Below are positions 1-8,582 of a stretch of DNA of 64,000 bases, piece by piece. The DNA is from Bacteroidales bacterium UBA6445. Its GTDB lineage: Bacteria; Bacteroidota; Bacteroidia; Bacteroidales; UBA932. Positions within the stretch are counted from its first letter, which is position 1; each line of letters opens with the position of its first letter. The stretch lies in assembly GCA_002439585.1 (NCBI GenBank), contig DJOF01000018.1, positions 87,212-151,211 of the forward strand, written 5' to 3'. The position numbers and the translations under genes were made by a program. The notes below the pieces were generated by a model. That model was not told the DNA's origin. It was given only the letters and a program-made list of their open reading frames with translations, and searched no databases.

Positions 1-1655
1 ACATGTAGTGTAAATGACTCTGTGCAGTCGGTCGGTATGCGCTCTGCAATATGTATTGTCAGATTATTTTCCTTGATGGTGTTGAGAATCCTGATCCTCT
101 CACCGCTCTCGGACTCGATATAGCCTGTGTCTCCGACCTGGCCTCCCATCTCTGCGTAGAAAGGCGTCCTGTCGAATACAAGCTGGAACATCGTCTTGTT
201 CTTCTGTTTGACGGTACGCTGCTTGATAAGGCTTGCCCCGTCAATCTCAGTGTACTCGTAGCCGAGGAATTCCTCCTCCTCTCCGCTATGATACTGAATC
301 CAGTCTCCGAATTCATTTGCAGTGGCCTGTCTTGCACGCTCTTTCTGCTTGGCCAGCTCCGCCTTGAACTCCTCGTAATCAACGGTAAATCCTTTCTCTG
401 AAGCTATGAGCTCCGTAAGGTCGATAGGGAAGCCGTAAGTGTCGTACAGAACGAAAGCGTCCTTGCCTGACATGACCTTTCCATTGTCAGTCTTGGCGAG
501 ATACTCATCCATGAGCCTTATGCCTCTGTCAAGAGTCCTTAGGAATGCAAATTCCTCTTCGCGAATAACATTCTCTATGAGTTTCTGCTGCTCCTTAAGT
601 TCGGGATATGCACCTCCCATATCTTCTGCAAGCCTTGATACCAACCTGCAAAGGAATGGCTCACTGAATCCGAGGAAGGTATAGCCATAACGGACGGCAC
701 GGCGCAGAATCCTTCTGATCACGTAGCCTGCTTTTACATTGGAAGGTAGCTGGCCGTCGGCAATGGAGAAGCTGATGGCTCTTATATGATCCGCAATGAC
801 CCTCATGGCTACTTCCGTATCGTGGGACTCATGGTATTTGTGCCCTGAAAGCTCCTCTATCCTGCCAATCATTCCTGTGAATATATCGGTGTCGTAGCTG
901 CTCGTCTTGCCCTGGAGTACCATGCATAGTCTCTCGAATCCCATGCCTGTATCTATATTGTGGTTGGGAAGCGGCTCAAGTTCTCCGTTGGCCTTGCGGT
1001 TATATTGCATGAAGACTAAGTTCCAGATCTCTATGACTAAAGGATTGCTCTTGTTGACTAGCTCGCTGCCGGGTATCTTTGCAATCTCGTCATCACTTCT
1101 GAGATCAATATGGATCTCGCTGCACGGTCCGCAAGGGCCGGTGTCTCCCATTTCCCAGAAATTGTCATGCTTGTCACCGAGAAGAATGTGGTTCTCCGGA
1201 AGAAACTTCGCCCACGTCTTGTGTGCCTCCTCGTCAAGAATAGTCCCATCTTTCTCATCTCCCTGGAAAACGGTCGCGTACAACTTAGTCTTGTCAATCT
1301 TGTATACTTCTGTCAAGAGTTCCCATGCCCAGCTGATGGCCTCTGTCTTGAAATAGTCGCCAAAACTCCAGTTGCCGAGCATCTCGAACATAGTGTGATG
1401 ATAAGAGTCGTGTCCCACTTCCTCGAGATCGTTGTGCTTGCCGCTTACTCTCAGACACTTCTGTGAGTCAGTGGCTCTGTGCATCTTGGGGGTTACATTG
1501 CCGAGAAATATGTCCTTGAACTGGTTCATCCCGGCGTTGGTGAACATAAGGGTTGGGTCGTTCTTTACCACCATTGGCGCAGATGGTACAATGGTATGTC
1601 CCTTGGACGCAAAGAAGTCCAGGAAAGTCTGTCGTATTTCGTTAGATGTCATCAT
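1..1655 (-). CDS. alaS: Alanyl-tRNA synthetase, 5' part (runs off the left edge)
   Basis: Charges tRNA-Ala with alanine in the cytoplasm. About 551 N-terminal residues are present, out of roughly 870 usual for the family, so the catalytic domain and the start of the editing region lie here and the remainder is outside the window. The reading frame starts [20 protein letters not shown] and contains the class II motifs [33 protein letters not shown] and [13 protein letters not shown]. Two adjacent ATG codons (1653-1655 and 1650-1652) can serve as start. The gene is divergent from the M23 peptidase at 1781, and the 125-bp gap holds promoter boxes for both. Identity is very secure; the C-terminal editing and C-Ala domains cannot be checked. 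Confidence 0.97.
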   Translation of the reverse strand, partial: MMTSNEIRQTFLDFFASKGHTIVPSAPMVVKNDPTLMFTNAGMNQFKDIFLGNVTPKMHRATDSQKCLRVSGKHNDLEEVGHDSYHHTMFEMLGNWSFGDYFKTEAISWAWELLTEVYKIDKTKLYATVFQGDEKDGTILDEEAHKTWAKFLPENHILLGDKHDNFWEMGDTGPCGPCSEIHIDLRSDDEIAKIPGSELVNKSNPLVIEIWNLVFMQYNRKANGELEPLPNHNIDTGMGFERLCMVLQGKTSSYDTDIFTGMIGRIEELSGHKYHESHDTEVAMRVIADHIRAISFSIADGQLPSNVKAGYVIRRILRRAVRYGYTFLGFSEPFLCRLVSRLAEDMGGAYPELKEQQKLIENVIREEEFAFLRTLDRGIRLMDEYLAKTDNGKVMSGKDAFVLYDTYGFPIDLTELIASEKGFTVDYEEFKAELAKQKERARQATANEFGDWIQYHSGEEEEFLGYEYTEIDGASLIKQRTVKQKNKTMFQLVFDRTPFYAEMGGQVGDTGYIESESGERIRILNTIKENNLTIHIAERIPTDCTESFTLH

Positions 1656-1736
1656 GACTGTATTTTTACAATCTTTTTTGCGCGGCATGACCGCACTCTG
1701 CAAGGAGCGATGCCCATTGCCGTTAGAATTAAACAA

Positions 1737-1744
1737 CAAAATTA
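1737..1744 (-). promoter_or_regulatory. Candidate -7 box for alaS
   Basis: Read on the minus strand this is TAATTTTG, matching the Bacteroidota -7 consensus TAnnTTTG. It would give a 5' leader of about 75 nt for alaS. No well-spaced -33 TTTG was seen, so support is moderate. Confidence 0.45.
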
Positions 1745-1767
1745 TAACAAATTTCTCAAAAAATCTC

Positions 1768-1775
1768 TATATTTG
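1768..1775 (+). promoter_or_regulatory. Candidate -7 box for the M23 peptidase, 5 nt before the ATG
   Basis: TATATTTG is a perfect match to TAnnTTTG. It ends only 5 nt before the ATG at 1781, so transcription from it would start at or very near the start codon. Either the mRNA is leaderless or translation begins at the next Met (residue 28). Confidence 0.55.
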
Positions 1776-1780
1776 CTTAT

Positions 1781-2800
1781 ATGTCCAAATTTGAGAAATA
1801 CAAGCTCAATCCCGAGACTCTGTTGTACGAGATACAGGAAGTATCAAGGCGCTCGAGATTTATGAAGGCGGTGGCATTTGTAGTAGCAAGTGCTGCCCTT
1901 TCTTTCGTATTTTTTTGGCTCTTCACAGCAGTATTTGGATTTGAGCTACCCAAGACAATCCTCCTAAAGTCAGTCAATGAGAGGTGGATCTCGGATATGG
2001 ATCTTATGAACCGTCAACTTGACAGCTATGATGAGGCTCTTGAAGGACTCGGGCTTAGGGATGATGAGATCTACAGAAATATATTCGGAATGAACCGTAT
2101 CCCTACTGAGGTGCGCAATGCCGGGTTTGGTGGAGTGGATCGTTATTCCTATCTAGACAATATATCTGACAAGTCTGTCCTCAAAAAGACGGAGAAGCGT
2201 ATCGATGTGCTGACAAAGAAGGCATTTGTTCAGAGTCGGTCGTATGATGACGTCGAGGCTCTCTCTCAAAGGGCTGGTGATATGGCTTCATGTCGTCCAG
2301 TAGTACCTCCGATTTTGCCTGACAAGTCGCAATACAGACTATCAAGCCGATTTGGCTACAGATCAGATCCTATATCCGGAGTGTCAAGGATGCATACAGG
2401 GCTTGACTTCGCTGCCCATCAGGGAACTCCAGTATACGCTCCTGGTGACGGTGTTGTGGAGTCAGTAAGTTTCAGTATTTTCGGCTACGGCAATTCCGTG
2501 GTCATCGATCATGGCTTCGGTTACAAGACCAGATATGGCCATCTAAGAGATATATTGGTCACGGAAGGGATGCGAGTTCGCAGGGGACAGAATATTGCCA
2601 CTATCGGCAACTCAGGCAAGTCTACTGGTCCGCATCTACATTATGAGATCATGTATAAAGGCAGTTATGTCAATCCTGCCAATTTCATGGACATGGAGAT
2701 GCCAGTGGATGAGTATTCTTCGATGGTAGGTAATGCAGTGTCCAAAAATGGCGGCCTAATATATGGCCAGCCAGGTTCAACAACCCGGGATAAAAAATAA
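1781..2800 (+). CDS. Membrane-anchored M23 (LytM) metallopeptidase
   Basis: Probably cleaves peptide cross-links in peptidoglycan, or activates an amidase, from the periplasmic face of the inner membrane. Residues about 28-53 form a single transmembrane segment, followed by a helical region and an M23 domain at about residues 185-300. The zinc and catalytic residues are present: HTGLD (H205, D209) and PHLHYE (H285, H287). The 339-residue length fits this family. Its stop overlaps the start of the next M23 gene in TAATG, so the two are probably translationally coupled. The chosen start is the first ATG after a perfect -7 box; a start at residue 28 would remove the cytoplasmic tail but keep the membrane segment. 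Confidence 0.9.
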   Translation: MSKFEKYKLNPETLLYEIQEVSRRSRFMKAVAFVVASAALSFVFFWLFTAVFGFELPKTILLKSVNERWISDMDLMNRQLDSYDEALEGLGLRDDEIYRNIFGMNRIPTEVRNAGFGGVDRYSYLDNISDKSVLKKTEKRIDVLTKKAFVQSRSYDDVEALSQRAGDMASCRPVVPPILPDKSQYRLSSRFGYRSDPISGVSRMHTGLDFAAHQGTPVYAPGDGVVESVSFSIFGYGNSVVIDHGFGYKTRYGHLRDILVTEGMRVRRGQNIATIGNSGKSTGPHLHYEIMYKGSYVNPANFMDMEMPVDEYSSMVGNAVSKNGGLIYGQPGSTTRDKK

Positions 2801-3744
2801 TGAAGAATAGCTACGAGTTTGACAAGTATTTCAATCTTCGTAAAGCCACCCGTTCTGTAAAGGATGTGGTGGTTACAGTATTGAAATGGGGTATTGCAAC
2901 AGTCTCTCTTGCAGCATTCTATTATGTTATATTCTCATTTTTCATAAATACGGATGAGGAGCGTGCGCTCAAGAGAGAGAATCGTATGTATGAGAAGCTC
3001 TATCCCGATATGAAGGAAAAGGCTGCTCTTCTCGGAGATGTGGTGAAAGACCTTCAGATGAGAGACAATGCGATATACAAGCAGATTTTTCATTCTCCGG
3101 CACCGGTATCCGATATGGCTGGGGCGATGTCTCTTCTGATGGTTGGGGACTCCATACCGGACAGCAAGATAGCGGAATATACGGCTTCCAAGGCGGATCA
3201 TTTGCTGAAAATGGCGCAGGTGGTCACCTCCAATTATATGAAGATTTTTTCGGACGCAGCTGCAGGAGTGACTATACCTCCGATGTCATCTCCGGTCACA
3301 GACATTAGTTTTGCCCAAATAGGGGCTTCGATAGGCAATAAATACAGCCCGTTCTACAAGGTTGATTCCTATCATTCCGGAATTGACATTATGGCTGGGC
3401 AAGGGACACCCGTAGTTGCATCTGCTAATGGGGTTGTCACTGCCGTGACACGCTCAGGTAAAGGGCTTGGCAATATTGTAGAGATAACACATGAGGGTGG
3501 ATATGTCACTGTCTATGCCTTGCTTGAAGATATGCGAGTGCGGAAAGGAGAGAGGGTGCAGCGAGGACGGCGAATTGCCAATATTGGTATTTCTGGCAAT
3601 ACATTCGCTCCCCACCTGCATTATGAAGTACATAAGGACGGAAAGGTCATGGATCCTGTCAATTATCTCTTTGCGTCATTTTCTCCAGATGAATATATGA
3701 AGGTTGCCTATATGGCTGCCACGACTGGACAAAGCCTAGACTGA
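2800..3744 (+). CDS. Second membrane-anchored M23 (LytM) metallopeptidase
   Basis: A paralogue of the preceding gene with the same layout: a short cytoplasmic stretch, a transmembrane segment at about residues 28-50, a helical stalk and a C-terminal M23 domain. The metal-site residues are kept in YHSGID and APHLHYE, so it could be catalytically active. The ATG overlaps the previous stop by one base. It is followed 2 bp later by a MerR regulator. Tandem M23 genes of this kind probably arose by duplication; whether one regulates the other cannot be read from the sequence. Confidence 0.9.
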   Translation: MKNSYEFDKYFNLRKATRSVKDVVVTVLKWGIATVSLAAFYYVIFSFFINTDEERALKRENRMYEKLYPDMKEKAALLGDVVKDLQMRDNAIYKQIFHSPAPVSDMAGAMSLLMVGDSIPDSKIAEYTASKADHLLKMAQVVTSNYMKIFSDAAAGVTIPPMSSPVTDISFAQIGASIGNKYSPFYKVDSYHSGIDIMAGQGTPVVASANGVVTAVTRSGKGLGNIVEITHEGGYVTVYALLEDMRVRKGERVQRGRRIANIGISGNTFAPHLHYEVHKDGKVMDPVNYLFASFSPDEYMKVAYMAATTGQSLD

Positions 3745-3746
3745 TT

Positions 3747-4064
3747 ATGGAGAAAATGTATTACAGTATAGGTGATGTAGCTAGAGAGCTTGGTGAGAGT
3801 GTGTCGCTGATAAGATATTGGTCTGACAATTTCAGCCGATTTGTAAAGCCCGTACGCACAGGTAAGGGAGACCGTAAATACAGTGCTGAAGACATAGATA
3901 CTCTACGCCAGATACATTTTCTAGTGAAGGATAGGGGACTGACTCTTGATGGTGCCAAGAAAGTCATGAGTGAAGACAGAAGGAGTGTAGAAAGCCGGGT
4001 GAAGGCGATAGAATGCCTTAAGGCCATACGCAAACAGCTTGTGGAAGTAAAGTTGTCATTATGA
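3747..4064 (+). CDS. MerR-family transcriptional regulator
   Basis: A 105-residue protein with an N-terminal MerR winged-helix domain: YYSIGDVARELGESVSLIRY, then a wing containing GDRKYSAEDI and a LRQIHFLVKDRGLTLDGAKK helix typical of MerR proteins. The C-terminal effector region is very short and no metal-binding cysteines are seen, so the ligand is unknown. It starts 2 bp after the second M23 gene and its last 4 bases overlap the Nif3-like gene, so it is inside an operon rather than divergent from a target. Housekeeping MerR proteins next to M23 and Nif3 genes are common in Bacteroidota, from general recollection. Confidence 0.85.
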   Translation: MEKMYYSIGDVARELGESVSLIRYWSDNFSRFVKPVRTGKGDRKYSAEDIDTLRQIHFLVKDRGLTLDGAKKVMSEDRRSVESRVKAIECLKAIRKQLVEVKLSL

Positions 4065-4843
4065 AAGTAGCCGATATAGTCGGGGCTATAGAAGAATTTG
4101 CCCCTCTCTCGATACAGGAAAAGTGGGACAATAGCGGTCTGGCTGTCGGTTCTCCCGATGCCGATGTGCACAAGGTTCTGATAGGATTTGACTGCACGCC
4201 GGAGCTTGTAGACGAGGCGGTATCGGAGGGAGCTGACATGATAGTTACCCATCATCCGCTCATATTCGGTGGCCTTAAAAGGATCACTCCAGAAGATTCT
4301 GTCGGACTTGCGGTCATCAAGGCAATTAAGGCCGGCATCTGTGTCTATGCCGCGCACACGACTGCAGACAAGGTGATCTCCGGTGTCAGTGGTGCCATGG
4401 CAAAGCGTATGGATCTCGTGAATGTCTCCATTCTAGAACCTGATGGGAACGGTGATGTTGGTCTTGGAGTCATAGGACAGTTCCGCGAGTCGATGACTGC
4501 AATAGAGGCCGTGGAGTATGTCAAGAAGAAATTTGCTCTCAAATATGTACGATGTTCAAGGCCAATAGACGGTCCGCTGTCGCGAGTAGCAATGTGCGGA
4601 GGCAGTGGCTCCTCCTTGATTGATAGGGCGATGGCCAGTGGTGCAGACCTTTATATAAGTGGTGATATCTCTTACCATCATTTTTTCACCACTCCAACCT
4701 TCATGGTTATTGATATCGGGCACTTCGAGAGTGAGGTGGATATCACTGGCGTATTATTTTCATTGTTAACGAAAAATTTTCCTAACTTTGCAATCCAAAT
4801 AAGCAGCCGGTTGCGAGAAAGCAATCCGGTGCATTATTTGTGA
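4061..4843 (+). CDS. Nif3-like dinuclear metal centre protein
   Basis: Member of the Nif3/YbgI family, which forms hexameric toroids with a two-metal site; physiological function is still unclear and some members have been linked to GTP cyclohydrolase I activity. Visible family motifs are VTHHPLIF, YAAHTTADKV, YISGDISYHHF and DIGHFESE, supplying the metal-binding His, Asp and Glu residues. At 260 residues it is the short form, like E. coli YbgI, and lacks the roughly 100-residue central insertion I expect in many Bacteroidota members. It overlaps the MerR stop by 4 bp. A promoter-like TAACTTTG lies in its last codons and may serve the next gene. Confidence 0.9.
   Translation: MKVADIVGAIEEFAPLSIQEKWDNSGLAVGSPDADVHKVLIGFDCTPELVDEAVSEGADMIVTHHPLIFGGLKRITPEDSVGLAVIKAIKAGICVYAAHTTADKVISGVSGAMAKRMDLVNVSILEPDGNGDVGLGVIGQFRESMTAIEAVEYVKKKFALKYVRCSRPIDGPLSRVAMCGGSGSSLIDRAMASGADLYISGDISYHHFFTTPTFMVIDIGHFESEVDITGVLFSLLTKNFPNFAIQISSRLRESNPVHYL
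4783..4790 (+). promoter_or_regulatory. Candidate -7 box inside the 3' end of the Nif3-like gene
   Basis: TAACTTTG fits TAnnTTTG and is followed by CA, a frequent context. A TTG lies 17 bp upstream (4763-4765). It would give the zinc-ribbon protein and dnaB their own transcript with a leader of about 100 nt. It overlaps codons for NFPNFAIQ, so chance occurrence is possible. Confidence 0.4.
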
Positions 4844-4898
4844 CAGCCGCGAGCTGCCTGACAGCCGGCTTTAAGACAGATATAAAATTGTAACATAT

Positions 4899-5720
4899 AT
4901 GGCCAAGAAACTAAAGAAAGTCGAGACTCCGATCGATGCGAGAGAGACATTCGTATCCATCCAGAAGAACTTCGCTGATTCGGAACTCAGCATTGAAGAT
5001 ATCCTGAGGACATTGTATGCGCTCCAGAAGACGGATTCTGCCATCGACAAGATACTCCAGCTACGAGGTGAGCTCCCGGTCGAGGTTGAGGCTCTCGAAC
5101 ATGAGGTGGCTGACATGAAGGCCAAGGCAGCTGCTATAAATGCTGAGATTGAGGCGTCCAATGCAGCTATCACCAATTACAAGCATGAGATTGTAGAATG
5201 CGATACTAATATTGCCAAATACAAGACTCAGATGGAGAGCGTGACGAACAGCCGCGAATATGACTCCCTGTCCAAGGAAGTTGAAAATCAGGAACTTCTG
5301 AAGAAGATTGCTCAGAAGAATGTGTCCGATACCAAGGACGCTATTCTCGAGAAGAAGAATGAACTTCTTGACCTGAAGGAGGATACAAATGTCCGCAACG
5401 AGGATCTGAAGGCCAAGAAAGAGGAGCTTGCAGGTATCGTTGAGTCTACCGCCAAGGAAGAAGAGAAACTTCAGGCAGACAGGAAGGCTTATGCCTCCAA
5501 GATTGATGCAAGGACGATGAGTGCCTATGAGCGTATACGCAAGAGCGAGAGAAACCATCTTGCTGTAGTCAGCGTGTACAATGGCAATGCATGCGGAGGT
5601 TGCTTCAGCACGATTATTCCACAGCGCCTTATAGATATAGCGTCCAACAACAAGCTAGTCATCTGCGAGCACTGCGGACGTATTATCGTCAGCGAAGATA
5701 TCGAAGAAGGCAAGGCCTGA
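4899..5720 (+). CDS. Coiled-coil protein with C4 zinc ribbon
   Basis: A 273-residue cytoplasmic protein. Residues about 40-200 are almost entirely charged heptad-like helix (long coiled coil), and the C-terminus carries a four-cysteine zinc ribbon, CGGCF at about residue 230 and CEHCG about 25 residues later. This architecture matches the conserved C4-type zinc ribbon family (CT398-like), widespread in bacteria and suggested to act in RNA or envelope-related assemblies, without a settled function. It sits 20 bp ahead of dnaB and probably shares its transcript. Confidence 0.85.
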   Translation: MAKKLKKVETPIDARETFVSIQKNFADSELSIEDILRTLYALQKTDSAIDKILQLRGELPVEVEALEHEVADMKAKAAAINAEIEASNAAITNYKHEIVECDTNIAKYKTQMESVTNSREYDSLSKEVENQELLKKIAQKNVSDTKDAILEKKNELLDLKEDTNVRNEDLKAKKEELAGIVESTAKEEEKLQADRKAYASKIDARTMSAYERIRKSERNHLAVVSVYNGNACGGCFSTIIPQRLIDIASNNKLVICEHCGRIIVSEDIEEGKA

Positions 5721-5740
5721 CGGACTTTCCGGATTAGATT

Positions 5741-7279
5741 ATGCCCGAGCAGAGAAAGACTTCCGCAAGGAACGCGGAGAAGAAGGTTGAGCTCGACGTC
5801 ATCAGTGCGGAAATGGGCAACAAGCCTCCTCAGGCAGTAGATGTCGAGGAGGCTGTTCTTGGTGCCCTGCTGATAGAGCCAGCATGTGTAGACGAGGCAA
5901 TGGAAGAGCTCTCGCCGAGTTGTTTCTATGATCCACGGCACAGGATGATCTTCGAAGCTATGGTATCGCTTGTCAACGAGCAGGTGGCCATAGACTTGCT
6001 GTCTGTATCTCAGAAACTTCAGGCTCAGAAGCATCTTGCCGATATAGGAGGCTCAGTGACTCTGGCTGCATTATCGCAGAAGATCGGAGCAGCCGCCCAT
6101 GTCGAATATTATATCAAGGTCCTCAAGCAGAAATGCATACAGAGAGATCTGATTACTGCATCGTATGACATACTGAAGATGTCATATGATGACTCTCAGA
6201 ATGTAGAGGAGTTGATAGACGAGTCCCAGTCCAAGATTTTCGGCGCCATCCAGAACAATATCAAGAAAGATGTGCAGGATGTCGGTTCTGTCATCAAGGT
6301 GGCGATGGATGAAATCGAGGAGATGCAGGGGCAGTCAGGTATCAGCGGAGTGCCATCCGGCTATATCTCCCTTGACAAATATACTCTCGGTTGGCAGAAG
6401 TCAAATCTTATAATTCTTGGTGCAAGACCTTCTGTAGGAAAAACAGCTTTCGCGCTGAATATTATCCGCAATGCCGCTGTTGATCACAATATGCCGGTAG
6501 CCATTTTCTCTCTTGAGATGGCTGCCATAGAGTTGGTCAAGAGGCTTATGACTTCGGAGTCCGGCCTTGATGCTGACAAGATAAAGGGTGGCTCCAAACT
6601 CCAGCAGACAGATTGGGAGCAGCTTCATTTTAGTCTCAAACCTCTCTCAAAAGCGCCGATATATATTGATGATACACCGAGTATCAGTATAAACGAGTTC
6701 CGTACAAAAGCCAAGCGTCTTGTGAAGTCCAAAGGCGTAAGGTTCATAGTCGTTGATTATCTACAGTTGATGCAGGGTCCGCCGGATCTCCGAGGAGGGA
6801 TGAGAGAGCAGGAGGTTGCTGCCATATCCAGAAGCCTCAAGGCAACGGCAAAGGAACTTGAGATCCCAATCATGGCTTTGTCCCAGCTCTCCCGTAATGC
6901 AGTTCAGAGAGGCAATAGCAACAACAAACCCATGCTTAGTGACCTTCGTGAGTCCGGTTCCATCGAGCAGGACGCTGATATTGTCATGTTTGTGCACAGG
7001 CCTGATGCCGTTGGCCTTGGCGATACTGTAGAGGACAAGGAGTACACGGAGATCATTATTGCAAAGAACAGGAACGGACAGATAGGCACCATCCCGATGA
7101 GGTTCAAAGGCAGCCAGCTCCGTTTCGTAGAAGAATCCGATACGCTCTCGCCTACTTTCGAGTCAGCGATGAACAGTGATACGCCTTCTGGGGCAGACGA
7201 TGCCTCTATACCGCCATATGGCAGTGACTCATACTCTTCGTATGGTGGAGGTGACTTCGACCAGAATCCTTTTGAATAA
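5741..7279 (+). CDS. dnaB: Replicative DNA helicase DnaB
   Basis: Hexameric helicase that unwinds DNA at the replication fork. At 512 residues it is slightly longer than E. coli DnaB because of an N-terminal extension and a Gly/Ser/Asp-rich tail. The N-terminal primase-interaction domain begins near PQAVDVEEAVLGALL. The RecA-like domain has the Walker A motif GARPSVGKTA, then FSLEMAAIELVKRL, the Walker B region FIVVDYLQLM, and SQLSRNAVQRG with DLRESGSIEQDAD. No intein is present. Its stop overlaps the next ATG by one base (TAATG). Confidence 0.97.
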   Translation: MPEQRKTSARNAEKKVELDVISAEMGNKPPQAVDVEEAVLGALLIEPACVDEAMEELSPSCFYDPRHRMIFEAMVSLVNEQVAIDLLSVSQKLQAQKHLADIGGSVTLAALSQKIGAAAHVEYYIKVLKQKCIQRDLITASYDILKMSYDDSQNVEELIDESQSKIFGAIQNNIKKDVQDVGSVIKVAMDEIEEMQGQSGISGVPSGYISLDKYTLGWQKSNLIILGARPSVGKTAFALNIIRNAAVDHNMPVAIFSLEMAAIELVKRLMTSESGLDADKIKGGSKLQQTDWEQLHFSLKPLSKAPIYIDDTPSISINEFRTKAKRLVKSKGVRFIVVDYLQLMQGPPDLRGGMREQEVAAISRSLKATAKELEIPIMALSQLSRNAVQRGNSNNKPMLSDLRESGSIEQDADIVMFVHRPDAVGLGDTVEDKEYTEIIIAKNRNGQIGTIPMRFKGSQLRFVEESDTLSPTFESAMNSDTPSGADDASIPPYGSDSYSSYGGGDFDQNPFE

Positions 7280-8148
7280 TGATGAAGCGGTCGGCCTATA
7301 TCACAATATTTCTGATGCTTGTCTGCGCATTCGTGTCAGTATATGCAGTAGCTCCCCTCAAAGGGCCAAACTGTATACCCGTAAGCAGTCTTGCGGAAGA
7401 GGATCTTGCTTTCAAGAATGGCGAGCACATTGACTATGTCCTTCATTACAAATGGGGTGCGATCAATACTGATGTCGGTACGGCTACAATTGACCTTGAT
7501 ACAGCCTTTGTCGATGGCATGGAACTCTTCCATTGCCGTATTGCAGGCAAGACAGCCAAGTTCTATGACCTTTTCTTTAAAGTAAGGGAGGATTTCCAGT
7601 CGTGGTTTACGCGAGACGGACTCGTACCAATACGATTCGAGCGTTCTTCCCGAGAAGGTAGGTATTACTCTGTCAACAAGTACAGTTACAAATGGCCTTC
7701 TGACAGGAAGCCCTATATAGCGGCCGAGGTAGAGACATCTCACAAGGGGAATATAAGCTGTGAATTGACTCTTGACGGTTGTACTTACGATCTTCCTGCA
7801 CTTTATTTCATGGCAAGAAATATCAATTTCAACAGGGTTCGTCCGAATATAAAATATCCCATGACCTTTGTCGTGGACAACAGTGTCAACAATGTCTATT
7901 TCATATGGCTCGGTAGAGAGAATAAGTATGTAAGCGGAGTAGGCAAGGTAAGGACGATGAAATTTGCTGCAAAGCTTCTTGCAGGAGATGTCTTTGCCTC
8001 GGGGGCTGATATGAATATATGGATTACCGAGGATAAGAATAGGATACCTCTGTGCTTTGAGGCTCCTCTGAGGTCTGGGGTGGTTACAGGTAGAATTACA
8101 GGTTGGAAAGGTCTGAAGTACGACTTTGATTCTATTATTACAGAGTAG
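7279..8148 (+). CDS. DUF3108 family exported protein
   Basis: A 289-residue protein with an N-terminal signal-like hydrophobic segment (residues about 5-25) and a beta-rich body typical of DUF3108. A characteristic part is FKNGEHIDYVLHYKWGAINT, followed by a run on protein maturation and conversion-like strands. No catalytic motif is evident. Function is unknown; a periplasmic role is inferred from the signal peptide. It is wedged between dnaB (1-bp overlap) and rseC (1-bp gap), so it is co-transcribed with at least one of them. A second Met directly follows the first and is an equally good start. Confidence 0.85.
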   Translation: MMKRSAYITIFLMLVCAFVSVYAVAPLKGPNCIPVSSLAEEDLAFKNGEHIDYVLHYKWGAINTDVGTATIDLDTAFVDGMELFHCRIAGKTAKFYDLFFKVREDFQSWFTRDGLVPIRFERSSREGRYYSVNKYSYKWPSDRKPYIAAEVETSHKGNISCELTLDGCTYDLPALYFMARNINFNRVRPNIKYPMTFVVDNSVNNVYFIWLGRENKYVSGVGKVRTMKFAAKLLAGDVFASGADMNIWITEDKNRIPLCFEAPLRSGVVTGRITGWKGLKYDFDSIITE

Positions 8149-8149
8149 T

Positions 8150-8581
8150 ATGGCAAAGGAAATCTCACATACAGGTGTTGTGACAAAGGTCACGGGCGAC
8201 ACGGTAAGCGTTGAGATAGTCTCCCGCTCAGCCTGCTCGTCCTGCCATGCAGCTGGTCTGTGCACTATGGCCGAGGCTGTGAAGAAGACAGTAGATGTGA
8301 TGACAAGCTTTGCTTCCGAATATAAGGTCGGGGACAAAGTGCGGGTGACGATGAGGCTTTCTATGGGGCTCAAGGCCACTGTTCTGGCGTATGTAGGATC
8401 ACTCTTTTTCCTGCTTGCGGTAACCTTGTCTTTGTCTTTTGCTGGAGTTGGGGAACTTTGGTCCGGTCTGGCAGGATGTGCCTCGGTGGTGTTGTATTAT
8501 ATCGTATTGTATATTTTCAGGGGAAGAATCGAACGCGATTATTCTTTCAGTATAGTTAAAGACAACAATCTCAATTCATAA
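8150..8581 (+). CDS. rseC: RseC/MucC-like SoxR-reducing system protein
   Basis: A 143-residue inner-membrane protein. The N-terminus carries the family's cysteine cluster (SACSSCHAAGLC), followed by two transmembrane helices (about residues 75-95 and 100-120). In many Bacteroidota rseC heads the rnf operon and is thought to help assemble or connect the complex, while in Proteobacteria RseC takes part in reducing SoxR. I start at the ATG at 8150 (MAKEISHTGVV), just after the previous stop, and not at an upstream in-frame ATG that overlaps DUF3108. It is 1 bp from rnfB. Confidence 0.9.
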   Translation: MAKEISHTGVVTKVTGDTVSVEIVSRSACSSCHAAGLCTMAEAVKKTVDVMTSFASEYKVGDKVRVTMRLSMGLKATVLAYVGSLFFLLAVTLSLSFAGVGELWSGLAGCASVVLYYIVLYIFRGRIERDYSFSIVKDNNLNS

Positions 8582-8582
8582 A

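Noticed and set aside
1058..1466. Several plus-strand frames across the left edge
   Set aside because: They are shadows of alaS on the opposite strand, which is unambiguous.
7336..8379. Long open frame of 347 codons on the minus strand
   Set aside because: It is antisense to the DUF3108 gene and rseC, which have clear family features; its translation has no domain, signal peptide or plausible composition.
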